NCBI RefSeq assembly: GCF_001020205.1
Contig: NZ_CP011663.1
Location: 3,720,001 to 3,784,000 of the forward strand
Length of the DNA: 64,000 nt
Direction: 5' to 3'
Origin: Clostridium sporogenes
Lineage (GTDB): Bacteria > Bacillota > Clostridia > Clostridiales > Clostridiaceae
The translations under genes and the position numbers were made by a program. Shown in pieces: positions 27,969 through 35,731 of the stretch. The notes under the pieces were generated by a model. The model saw only the letters and a list, made by a program, of their open reading frames with translations, made no database searches and had not been told where the DNA came from. Numbering within the stretch: the first letter of the stretch is position 1; each line of letters begins with the position of its first letter.

Positions 27969-29223
27969 ATTTTATCCCTATAGTTATCTTTTTTAAATCT
28001 TTATAGCTTAACAATTTATTCTTAGATATTTTTATACTAATAATATCTCCGGGTTTTATATTTTCATTTGAACTTAATTTTTCTTTAACCTGATCAAAAT
28101 AAATATAAATATTCTGGTTTTCATATAGTTTATCAAATTTTAACTTTAACTGTACATCTTCTTTTAAATTCTGTAAATTTATAAAATTAGGCAACAAATA
28201 TTTTATACCTTTATCTGCCCATAATCCTACTCTTTCACCTTCTAAAAAATTTTTCCCTTTAATATATTGAGAAGCGCTTTCCCCTACGCTATACCCCTCT
28301 TTTGTTACATTATCCGCAGTATCATATACATGTAGAACATTGCCACAAGCAAATATGCCTTCTACCATGGTTTGAAAATTTTCTCCAACCTTAGGTCCCC
28401 AAGTAGATTTGTTTAATTCTATACCTGTTTTTCTTATAATTTCACTATCTCCTCTTAGTTCTACAGATAACATTAAAGTATCACAAGGTATATACATCTC
28501 TGTACCTTGTATTGGAATTCTATCTTCATCTACTCTTGCTATAGTAACTCCCTGAACTCTATCTTTTCCTTTTATATTTACAACAGTATGACCTAACTTA
28601 AGTGGTATATCAAATTCATCTAAACAGTTCACCACATTATTTTCTGTTCCATAGCAATAAGGCATAATTTCAACTACAGCTTTTATATTTGCTCCCTCTA
28701 AAGTCATTCTTCTAGCCATTACTAATGCTACATCCCCAGAACCTAATATAACTACCTCTTTACCAGGCATATATCCTTCTATATTTATAAACTTCTGTAT
28801 GGAACCTGCTGTATATATACCTGCGCACTTACTTCCTGGTATATTTATTGCTCCTTTAGGTCTTTCTCTACATCCTGAAGCTAGTATAATAGCTTTAGCT
28901 TTTATACTAAACATTCCATCTTCAGGATTAACTGCTTTAATACTTTTATCTTTATCTATAGATAAAACCATTGTATCTATTTTATATTCTATATCTAATC
29001 TATTTATTTCATTTATTAATTTTTGAGCATATTCTGGACCAGATAAATTTTCTTTAAACATATGCAATCCAAAGCCTGTATGGATACACTGGTTAAGTAT
29101 ACCGCCTAAAGAATCTTCTCTTTCTAGTATTAAAATATCATCAATACCTTTATTTTTAGCTGAAATTGCAGCAGCCATTCCTGCCGGTCCTCCGCCTATA
29201 ATTACTAAATCTATTTCCTTCAT
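27967..29223 (-). CDS. NAD(P)/FAD-dependent oxidoreductase (thioredoxin-reductase-like fold)
   Basis: A 418-residue two-dinucleotide-domain flavoprotein. The FAD motif is VIIGGGPAGMAAAISAK at residue 6, the second dinucleotide motif is VVILGSGDVALVMARRM near residue 155, and the FAD-closing segment VEGIFACGNVLHVYDTADN lies near residue 290. LASGCRERPKGAINIPGS is typical of the flavoproteins found next to anaerobic glycerol-3-phosphate dehydrogenase in clostridia. Here no glpA, glpK or DUF1667 partner is adjacent, so that role is only a possibility. The last 80 residues form a small extra domain. AGGGTC precedes the ATG. Its stop lies at the edge of repeat copy B. Confidence 0.85.
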   Translation of the reverse strand: MKEIDLVIIGGGPAGMAAAISAKNKGIDDILILEREDSLGGILNQCIHTGFGLHMFKENLSGPEYAQKLINEINRLDIEYKIDTMVLSIDKDKSIKAVNPEDGMFSIKAKAIILASGCRERPKGAINIPGSKCAGIYTAGSIQKFINIEGYMPGKEVVILGSGDVALVMARRMTLEGANIKAVVEIMPYCYGTENNVVNCLDEFDIPLKLGHTVVNIKGKDRVQGVTIARVDEDRIPIQGTEMYIPCDTLMLSVELRGDSEIIRKTGIELNKSTWGPKVGENFQTMVEGIFACGNVLHVYDTADNVTKEGYSVGESASQYIKGKNFLEGERVGLWADKGIKYLLPNFINLQNLKEDVQLKLKFDKLYENQNIYIYFDQVKEKLSSNENIKPGDIISIKISKNKLLSYKDLKKITIGIK

Positions 29224-29544
29224 TATTAGACCCTCCAGCGCAATACTATTAATATGAATTTGGATTTAATTCCTATATAATTTTATCATATATATGAAAG
29301 AAAATAAAATTACTAATTTTTATGTCATACGAAACAATATTAATTATATTATGTTACACTGCACAAATAAATTTATATAAATAATATATAAAAAGCAACT
29401 CACAACAAAAAAATAAACTGCCTCCATTAAGTAGACAGATAAACATTTAAATTTAAACACATTGAGCTGGCTCACATGCTTGATAATAACCCTAATTCTT
29501 CAACTTTAATTTTAAAATATCTATTTTTTTGCAAATTAGAATAT
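29224..29544 (-). other. Intergenic region with a possible insertion-sequence end remnant
   Basis: No gene was found. On the minus strand TGTCTACTTAATGGAGGCAG (ending near 29418) looks like the terminal sequence of IS3-type elements, but there is no transposase ORF around it and I saw no matching second end. A short direct repeat, TGCAAATTAGAA, occurs at about 29529 and again at about 29549, the second copy overlapping the end of the next gene. Weak evidence. Confidence 0.25.
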
Positions 29545-30171
29545 TTACTGCAAATTAGAAATATATTTTTTCATTTGTGACATAAATTCTTTAGAAGAAA
29601 TTTTTTTACCAGCTTCCATATCCAATACTTTAGAAGCACCTACACTTAAGTATATCTCATCTATATTATTATGAGAAATAACAAATATACCCTGTCCTTC
29701 AAATTCAAAATATTTTATATCTTCTTCTGACTTCACATTATTTTTTATATCTTTATATATTTTCATTAAATCTTTACTTCTGTTTTTTCCACCCATTTTT
29801 ATTGGTCTAACATCGTTTGTCACTACAATTCCTTCTGGTTCATCTTCATTCATCATAAACCATAGCTTTTTATCTGTGCTTTGTAAAAGCTTAGCTATGT
29901 TTTTTCCGTCACTAGATAAAATATCTTTTGCTTCAGCCATGCTGTAAATTGGAAGTGAAAAATCTGAAAGTTGAAGTCCATCTTGATTTTTTTTAGGCAA
30001 AATATATTTTGCACTTTGATTTTGTCCTGCTTTATAATCCTTTTGTCCTGCTTTATAGTCTTCTAAGGCTAAATTTTCTACTCTATCAGAAGCCATAATA
30101 TTGTAAGAAGCAATTCTAATAGCACCTATTACTACTCCAGCTAAAACTAAAGTTCTAAATATTTTTATCAC
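29545..30171 (-). CDS. Small exported protein paired with a secreted cysteine protease
   Basis: A 208-residue protein of unknown family. An N-terminal hydrophobic helix (residues about 5-25, after MIKIFR) suggests export or membrane anchoring, and there is no lipobox cysteine. Residues about 38-50 contain a tandem repeat, DYKAGQ-KDYKAGQ. The rest is a mixed charged domain with YSMAEAKDILSSDGKNI and a C-terminal lysine-rich helix. It starts 20 bp after the protease gene on the same strand, so the two are probably one operon. By analogy with staphopain-staphostatin pairs it could be a chaperone or inhibitor of the protease, but there is no sequence resemblance that I recognise, and this is inference from position only. 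Confidence 0.75.
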   Translation of the reverse strand: MIKIFRTLVLAGVVIGAIRIASYNIMASDRVENLALEDYKAGQKDYKAGQNQSAKYILPKKNQDGLQLSDFSLPIYSMAEAKDILSSDGKNIAKLLQSTDKKLWFMMNEDEPEGIVVTNDVRPIKMGGKNRSKDLMKIYKDIKNNVKSEEDIKYFEFEGQGIFVISHNNIDEIYLSVGASKVLDMEAGKKISSKEFMSQMKKYISNLQ

Positions 30172-30191
30172 AAAAAACCCTCCTTTAAAAA

Positions 30192-31010
30192 TTAATTTCT
30201 TCTAAAATTACCTATATAAGCTTGCCATGAAAATTCAGAATTTGCTTTATAGTAATCAAAAGCATAATCAAAATGATCTCCATACCAAGGATCCATGATT
30301 TTTATATAGTTTCTTCCGCCATTAGTATAGCATCCATCTAATACTTGAGCATGTCCACCCCCACTAGACCAACTAATCATAGTTTCTAATGGATTTCCAT
30401 TGCCAATTTCAGATTGAACAGCTAAATAGGAAGGTAGAGTATAGAATACTTGAGCATATAATCCAAAATGATTAGCTGCATTTAACATTTCTCTATCTGT
30501 TCCAGTTTGGTTTACTAAACCTCCTTTAATATAAGAAACTACTTGTTGTTGAGTTACATTGAAACCATAATGCTGAAGGATTGCGCTAGTTGTAGTTGCC
30601 CAACACCAGTTGCTCATTTGTTGTTTAATTTCTGGAACTGTGGCACTTCCTGATGGGTCAGATGGATCAGTAGTTGAAGGCGGATTTCCATCTATTCCTG
30701 CTGAAGCAATATAAACTTTTCCATAATTTCTATCTTTGTAAAAGAACCACTTGTTATCTGGTTCACCTGTCCAATAATCATATATGGAATCACCAGTTAC
30801 CCACCCTTCAAAATTTACAATTGTGTTACCTGGTATAGTGTAAACTGTTTGGCTATTAATACTTGGCTGTAAACGAACATTACATCCTATGGGGGCTGTA
30901 ACGCCTGAAAAATTTACATTTTCCGCACAAACTTTTCCCATACTTGTTTCTTGAAAACCAATTAACAGAAAAGTTAAAGTCATCAAGAATACAGTAACTA
31001 ACTTTTTCAT
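30192..31010 (-). CDS. Secreted papain-like cysteine protease (C39/C70-like) with N-terminal SH3-like domain
   Basis: A 272-residue secreted protein. The signal peptide covers about residues 1-29. An SH3-like region follows (about 35-105: NVRLQPSINSQTVYTIPGN, then GKVYIASAGI). A Pro/Ser/Thr/Asp linker covers about 109-124, and then comes a papain-fold protease domain. The catalytic cysteine is C136 in NWCWATT, the histidine is H220 in GGGHAQVLDG, and the third residue is D240 in IMDPWYG. The NWCWA motif is shared by the C39-like and AvrRpt2 (C70) groups. No pro-peptide is evident. It is first of a two-gene operon with the small exported protein and has a good promoter at 31047-31075. Substrate unknown; cell-wall-bound targeting is suggested by the SH3-like domain. 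Confidence 0.85.
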   Translation of the reverse strand: MKKLVTVFLMTLTFLLIGFQETSMGKVCAENVNFSGVTAPIGCNVRLQPSINSQTVYTIPGNTIVNFEGWVTGDSIYDYWTGEPDNKWFFYKDRNYGKVYIASAGIDGNPPSTTDPSDPSGSATVPEIKQQMSNWCWATTTSAILQHYGFNVTQQQVVSYIKGGLVNQTGTDREMLNAANHFGLYAQVFYTLPSYLAVQSEIGNGNPLETMISWSSGGGHAQVLDGCYTNGGRNYIKIMDPWYGDHFDYAFDYYKANSEFSWQAYIGNFRRN

Positions 31011-31046
31011 ACATTATACACCCTTTCTTATATTATTTTATTGATA

Positions 31047-31075
31047 ATAATATAACAATAAATATAGGAAGTCAA
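31047..31075 (-). promoter_or_regulatory. Predicted sigma-A promoter of the protease operon
   Basis: On the minus strand TTGACT (31075-31070) and TATTAT (31052-31047) are separated by 17 bp. The predicted start site is about 30 bp before the protease ATG. Confidence 0.65.
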
Positions 31076-31743
31076 TGCCTTTTTGTGAATTTTTTATATA
31101 AATTATAATTAAATTTACAATAATTGAACAAATATACTGTGCAGTTTGTTAATTTTATAATAACTTAAACTATTGACGTATAATTTAAATTTCACAAAAT
31201 TTTTTAGCATATTTTAGTGTATAATCATATATACAGTTAAATATTTATAACACTTCTTAATTTCTATTTATATAAAATTTTATTAACGCTATCGTATTTT
31301 ATTTAGACACATTATCCCGTGAATTATGTACAAACTCCTTTTATAATATACATTCAACCATTTCTGTTTAGCTAATGCTTTGATAACAAAGAATATTTCT
31401 TTTTAAATTCAATTCATAGAAAATACAGAACAGTTAAAATTAGATAAACATTAAATTTTTAAAAAGATATCATTAATATTAGTACTTTCATATTGAAGAT
31501 TTATAGTTTATATTTTTTCTAATAATAAAATATAAGAAATGTTATTTTTATTTTTTGTAAATATTTTGATGAGTTTTAAAAAATCACTGACATACAATAT
31601 GAAAGATTAATTATCATGTTAAAATAAGTGTTTTAAGACTTGAAAAAATTTATATAAGCTAATAGAAAAGCCTAAAGAAATTTTATAACATATTTAAGAG
31701 TATTATAAAACTACCTATATAGCAATTAGTTTTATAACAAGTA
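31076..31743. other. Gene-free AT-rich stretch upstream of the protease operon
   Basis: About 670 bp without a convincing ORF, repeat or structured RNA. A half-site resembling the Rex operator (TTGTTAA near 31147) lacks a good second half. The size suggests either decayed coding sequence or a large regulatory region; I cannot tell which. Confidence 0.4.
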
Positions 31744-31776
31744 AAAATCCAGCAATCTTTACGATTACTGGATTTT
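31744..31776 (-). terminator. Terminator of tRNA-Trp
   Basis: Arms AATCCAGCAATC and GATTACTGGATT pair with one G-T and a 5-nt loop, and TTTTT follows on the minus strand directly after the tRNA. Confidence 0.8.
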
Positions 31777-31780
31777 ATAA

Positions 31781-31856
31781 TGGCAGGGGCACGAGGACTT
31801 GAACCCGGAACCAACGGTTTTGGAGACCGCTACTCTACCAATTGAGCTATACCCCT
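31781..31856 (-). tRNA. trnW: tRNA-Trp (anticodon CCA)
   Basis: The 76-nt tRNA reads from AGGGGTA at 31856, with a 7-bp acceptor stem to TGCCCCT, discriminator G and an encoded CCA (31783-31781). The D-arm is AGCTCAATTGGTAGAGT-like, the anticodon loop is CTCCAAA with CCA for tryptophan, and the T-arm holds GGTTCAAGTCC. It stands alone with its own promoter and terminator. Its product is the ligand expected for the trpS T-box at 48.8-49.0 kb. Confidence 0.97.
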
Positions 31857-31923
31857 ATATTAATGTGCTAAGTTTTAATAAATATTTACTCTTAACTTAA
31901 TCACCGGTCTAATGACAAGTATT

Positions 31924-31952
31924 ATAATACATTATTTTTGCAATTATGTCAA
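31924..31952 (-). promoter_or_regulatory. Promoter of tRNA-Trp
   Basis: On the minus strand TTGACA (31952-31947) and TATTAT (31929-31924) are separated by 17 bp. The predicted transcript has a 5' leader of about 60 nt before the mature tRNA end. Confidence 0.75.
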
Positions 31953-32033
31953 TATAGAATTTTATTTTTCAACTAAAAATATCCTTTTATATATTTCGAT
32001 AGTTATTACATAAAAGCGCACTAAATATATTTT

Positions 32034-33149
32034 CTAGTTTTTAAACTCTTTATAATTATTCCATAATCTCATAATTGGAGTTGATAATTTAAGTATATCA
32101 ACATTAGACTTATTGCCACATAACTTATCAAATACCGTATCTATAATTTTATTATCTAAATTTTTAACATGAAAGTCTAGTTGATCATCAGTCAAATTTT
32201 CCATAAATCTTCTAAAAATCAAAGAATGATTATAATTTTTAAATAAGTTCTTAGTAAGTTTCTCATAATTTACTACTCCACAAATATCATATGCTGAATA
32301 TATTCCTGTTAGAATTGAATTAAATTGACCAAACCCCAATCCAGGTGAAATGGTGCCAAAACAATTACCTACAAAATAGGTATTATCGATTTTAGGTTTA
32401 TTACATATTCCCATCATATATCTTGTAATTTCAAATTCATCTGTTATATTAAAGTTTTGATCTAAATTCTCACAAGCTAAATTATAGAATTTTTCCCACA
32501 TATAGTTTATATCTAATTTTATATTACTAGGGTAATCTGGATAAGCTATCACTAAATTAGCTTCTTTTTCAGAAAAAGGTATTAACCAAGCATACCCCAT
32601 AGGTAGTATATCATAATTAAACCACACATGAGGACTACTTGTTACAAATTTTCCTTCTACAGTTACTCCCTTTATTGTACAAGTTAAATCACATCTATAA
32701 TTACCTAAGTGAGAAGAATATTCTCCATCCCCAGTAGCTAACACTACATAATCAAATTCTTTACATAAATCTTCATATTCATAGTTTGAATTAAAATTAA
32801 TATCACACTTTACTTGTTTTTCCAATTGACTTTCATATGAATTTTTGTGTCTGCCTCTTATATTTGTATATCCAATTTCCCCATCAACAGTACCAAGTTC
32901 ATTTTTAGAATGAACATATAATTTATTAACTTGATCTATAGGTTTTAAATTTATATGATAATTTTCTGCTATGTAATGTATAGAATCTTTAACAGGCTTA
33001 TTGAGAATATTAAACATTGCTTCACCATTAATAAACCTGTCGCCTACTCTATTTCTTTTTTCAAAAATAGTTGGTGTAATTCCATACTGTTCTAATGTTA
33101 TGGCACAAGAAAGTCCAGATATTCCAGCTCCCATTATAGCAATCTCCAT
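32034..33149 (-). CDS. FAD-dependent oxidoreductase of the geranylgeranyl-reductase-like group
   Basis: A 371-residue flavoprotein with a PHBH/GGR-type FAD fold. The N-terminal dinucleotide motif is IAIMGAGISGLSCAITLEQYG, cut here as GAGISGLSC at residues 7-15, followed by the FEKR stretch. The internal motif DYVVLATGDGEY is near residue 135, and the FAD-closing segment NTYFVGNCFGTISPGLGFGQ is near residue 255. Members of the group reduce isoprenoid lipids or hydroxylate aromatics; nothing here fixes the substrate. AGGAGGTGT precedes the ATG. It follows the zinc-ribbon gene by about 90 bp in the same direction, but an operon is not certain. Confidence 0.82.
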   Translation of the reverse strand: MEIAIMGAGISGLSCAITLEQYGITPTIFEKRNRVGDRFINGEAMFNILNKPVKDSIHYIAENYHINLKPIDQVNKLYVHSKNELGTVDGEIGYTNIRGRHKNSYESQLEKQVKCDINFNSNYEYEDLCKEFDYVVLATGDGEYSSHLGNYRCDLTCTIKGVTVEGKFVTSSPHVWFNYDILPMGYAWLIPFSEKEANLVIAYPDYPSNIKLDINYMWEKFYNLACENLDQNFNITDEFEITRYMMGICNKPKIDNTYFVGNCFGTISPGLGFGQFNSILTGIYSAYDICGVVNYEKLTKNLFKNYNHSLIFRRFMENLTDDQLDFHVKNLDNKIIDTVFDKLCGNKSNVDILKLSTPIMRLWNNYKEFKN

Positions 33150-33241
33150 TTACAACACCTCCTATATCGTATAGTATAAACTGAAATACTCTCTCTATAC
33201 ATTATAGTAAATTGCAATAGAGTAAACTTAACCTATTCTTT

Positions 33242-33625
33242 TTAAAAATATAACTTTTCCCCACAATGTGGACAATATTTAAAAGAACTATCTATTTCTT
33301 TTCCACAACCATTACAAATTATTATATTATTAGCATTTGAATTTTCACTATATATTTCCTTTAAGTCAATGTTATTAAGGCTTCTATCCTCTCTAACCTT
33401 ATCTAAACTTTCCTTTGATATGGCATATATAGTATTACAACATCTAGATTTTAAATAATACTTTTCTCCCCACTTAATAAGTGGTATAAAGAAAAAATGA
33501 AAAACATTATAAGTTTTTATCACAGTGTACCTACTTAAAATACCACACTTTTTACAAACCAAATTTTCAAAATCCTCTATTTCTTCTTGTTTTGTATTTA
33601 TACCAAATATACCAAAGAAGAACAT
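33242..33625 (-). CDS. Double zinc-ribbon protein of unknown function
   Basis: A 127-residue protein with two zinc-binding regions. The first is CKKCG near residue 24 followed by a CC pair (SRCCNTI) near residue 67. Between them lies a hydrophobic FHFFFIPLIKWG segment that may dip into the membrane. The second is a classic C-terminal zinc ribbon, CNGCGKEIDSSFKYCPHCGEKLYF broken as CNGCG and CPHCG near residues 104-122. The start is MFFFGIFGIN after AGGAGA. Proteins of this type occur widely in Firmicutes with no assigned role. It is in the same orientation as the bactofilin-like gene behind it. Confidence 0.75.
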   Translation of the reverse strand: MFFFGIFGINTKQEEIEDFENLVCKKCGILSRYTVIKTYNVFHFFFIPLIKWGEKYYLKSRCCNTIYAISKESLDKVREDRSLNNIDLKEIYSENSNANNIIICNGCGKEIDSSFKYCPHCGEKLYF

Positions 33626-33719
33626 AACTCTTCTCCTTTCATATTAACTACTATAATTTACCAGTAAATTATATATGTTGATTTTACCAACTTTTAAATG
33701 ATGTAATTTCAATTGAACT

Positions 33720-34610
33720 TTAATGTTTCCAAAAATCATTCCAATCATCATTGGTATTTAGCCTTCTCCAGGGTCTAAAACTACCAAACTTGCTTCTTAT
33801 AGGTATACCAATACTTAGTGGAAATATAAACAATATAATAACAGCATGACCTAAATCTAAAAAGACCACACTTCTTATTATTTCATAAAAGGCTACACCA
33901 ACTAATATAGAGATCATAGGAGATACCTTTGATTTTAAAAATCTTTTCCCTAGATATAAACACATAGATGTAAATCCCACAAGAAAAGTTATTAAAAACA
34001 GTATTGTTACTATTGGGATCAATATAATGCCTACTATACTAAATAATAAAGTAATCAACAGCATAGCAATCAATAATATAGTACCATATCCATAGATCAA
34101 ACTTTTGCCCAATTCCTTGTCTATAGCAGATGCCATTCTCATTTCATTATAGGGCATTAAGTTATATGCTATAATGCACAATATAAATAATAGTATAGCT
34201 GACGCTACTCTACTATGATCAAATTTAGTGCTTTCTATATTTTTATTACTATTTATAAAAGGAATATTTCTTTTTTTAAATCTTTCTTTTATAGTTCCTT
34301 TTATTATTCCTTTTGGACCTTTTGTAACTTTTCCACCTATAGCTATTGCATCTCCTGTAACTTTGCCATTTATATATACATTTCCACCTATAGAAGTTAC
34401 ATCTCCATTTACAGTTCCATTTACATATATATCTGCTCCTATACTTATAACATCAGCATTTTCCACTTTATCTGGCTGAATATATATATTTTTATTTAAC
34501 TTAACTACCCCTTCTGCAATCATATATGTACTATTTGCTTTAACATTTCCCATAGGAATAAGCAATACAACTAACAGTACACCAACTATGTAGGAGTATA
34601 CTTTTTTCAA
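33720..34610 (-). CDS. Exported bactofilin-like (polymer-forming repeat) membrane protein
   Basis: A protein of 297 residues if TTG at 34610 is the start. I prefer that start because it gives a clean signal peptide (MKKVYSYIVGVLLVV) and has AAGGTGG about 8 nt upstream; the alternative is GTG at 34622. The mature N-terminal region has repeats of the bactofilin type: ISIGADIYVNGTVNGDV, TSIGGNVYINGKVTGDA, IAIGGKV, roughly residues 60-105. After a basic linker come four or so transmembrane helices (residues about 135-275). Classical bactofilins are cytosolic and lack both signal and helices. Here the beta-helix would lie outside the membrane. It begins 15 bp after the ZnuA-like gene ends, so the two are probably co-transcribed. 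Confidence 0.78.
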   Translation of the reverse strand: MKKVYSYIVGVLLVVLLIPMGNVKANSTYMIAEGVVKLNKNIYIQPDKVENADVISIGADIYVNGTVNGDVTSIGGNVYINGKVTGDAIAIGGKVTKGPKGIIKGTIKERFKKRNIPFINSNKNIESTKFDHSRVASAILLFILCIIAYNLMPYNEMRMASAIDKELGKSLIYGYGTILLIAMLLITLLFSIVGIILIPIVTILFLITFLVGFTSMCLYLGKRFLKSKVSPMISILVGVAFYEIIRSVVFLDLGHAVIILFIFPLSIGIPIRSKFGSFRPWRRLNTNDDWNDFWKH

Positions 34611-34625
34611 TACAAACACCACCTT

Positions 34626-35534
34626 TTATTTAAAAGTACTTTTTAGTAGTGATATATTATACTGTATCATATCCTCATATAAAATATCATTATCATAAAT
34701 TTTCAGTAGTAGAGGTTTTATTTTATATTTATCTAATAAATTTTTATTATTTTTTAAGATATCATTACTGCTAGATAAAAGTACGCATTTCCCTTTATAC
34801 TTTTTACATATATCTTCTATTTCTCTTTCATTAGTTATATTATCTTTTTCATCTCTCTTGATTTTTAGTGTGTTTACATTTAAATATTTTATAAAATAAT
34901 CTAGTTTATCTTCATCAACTATAAATACAAATTCACCAGTTTTATCGGATATTTTACTAAACTCCTCTTCATAGCCGTCTATTCTTTTTAATATATTCGA
35001 AAAATTTTTCTCATAAAAATCTCTATTGCTAGGATCTTTATCCTGTATAGCATTTTTTGTATTAGATAAAACTATCTTGTAATTATTCAAATTTAAAAAA
35101 TAATAGGGGTTATCTTTTAATATTTTATTTTCAAACTTTACTTCTTTCTCATAGGGAATTAGCTTAGATCCTCTAGATACATTAACAACTCCTACTTTGC
35201 TTTTATCCAATTTTGATAAGAATTCATCAATCCAAGGTTCAAAACTAGCTCCTACATAAAAAAACAAGTCCTTGTTACCTATATTCTCTAATGTATCTTC
35301 CTTTATTTTATAACTTATTAATTCCTCTCTATTTTTAAATATATATTCTACATAATGCTTATCTTTTACTATTTCTTTTACTATGTTATATATGTTTTTA
35401 TCTGTAGTAGCTATATCTAAATAAACTTCTTTTTTTATATTCTCTTCTTCATTATCACTAATATTTGGTTTTGAACATCCAAATAAATTTATACATATCA
35501 TAAACCCAATTATAAGAATAATAGTTTTTTTCAT
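34626..35534 (-). CDS. ZnuA/TroA-like lipoprotein lacking the metal-ligand histidines
   Basis: A 302-residue lipoprotein (lipobox LFGC near residue 20) that aligns by eye with metal-binding solute-binding proteins of the ZnuA/TroA cluster. Segments FYVGASFEPWIDEFLSKL and DMIQYNISLLKSTF match the family's GAGLEPW and C-terminal helix. The usual ligands are not there: the PHxYEP site reads as ELISYKI, the DPHxWLDP site reads as DNPYYFLNL, and the third histidine region has VDEDKLDYF. Only one histidine is left near the N-terminal part. No ABC ATPase or permease is adjacent. It probably does not bind zinc in the ordinary way and may be a sensor or scaffold; this is inference. Confidence 0.72.
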   Translation of the reverse strand: MKKTIILIIGFMICINLFGCSKPNISDNEEENIKKEVYLDIATTDKNIYNIVKEIVKDKHYVEYIFKNREELISYKIKEDTLENIGNKDLFFYVGASFEPWIDEFLSKLDKSKVGVVNVSRGSKLIPYEKEVKFENKILKDNPYYFLNLNNYKIVLSNTKNAIQDKDPSNRDFYEKNFSNILKRIDGYEEEFSKISDKTGEFVFIVDEDKLDYFIKYLNVNTLKIKRDEKDNITNEREIEDICKKYKGKCVLLSSSNDILKNNKNLLDKYKIKPLLLKIYDNDILYEDMIQYNISLLKSTFK

Positions 35535-35731
35535 AAATACACCTCTGTAACATATATATTGAAATATATGTATTATCTAATAACACTATATTATATTTTA
35601 CATAATAGATTTTTTTATTGCAAATTTTATATACTAATTTATTCATTTTAGCTCATTAAAGGAATTATATTTATTATTTAATGTAGCTATGTTAAAATAA
35701 TAAGGAAAATTTAGTATTGAGAGGTTTTATT

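Noticed and set aside
31145..31165. Rex operator upstream of the protease operon
   Set aside because: Only the first half-site (TTGTTAA) is good; the second half does not match and it is about 100 bp upstream of the predicted promoter.
34215..34499. Plus-strand ORFs of 83 and 94 residues opposite the bactofilin-like gene
   Set aside because: They are out-of-frame reflections of the repeat codons (tyrosine/isoleucine-rich strings) and have no ribosome-binding site.
35458..35646. 62-residue minus-strand ORF overlapping the start of the ZnuA-like gene
   Set aside because: Different frame from the clear lipoprotein signal sequence, tyrosine-rich low-complexity translation and no ribosome site.
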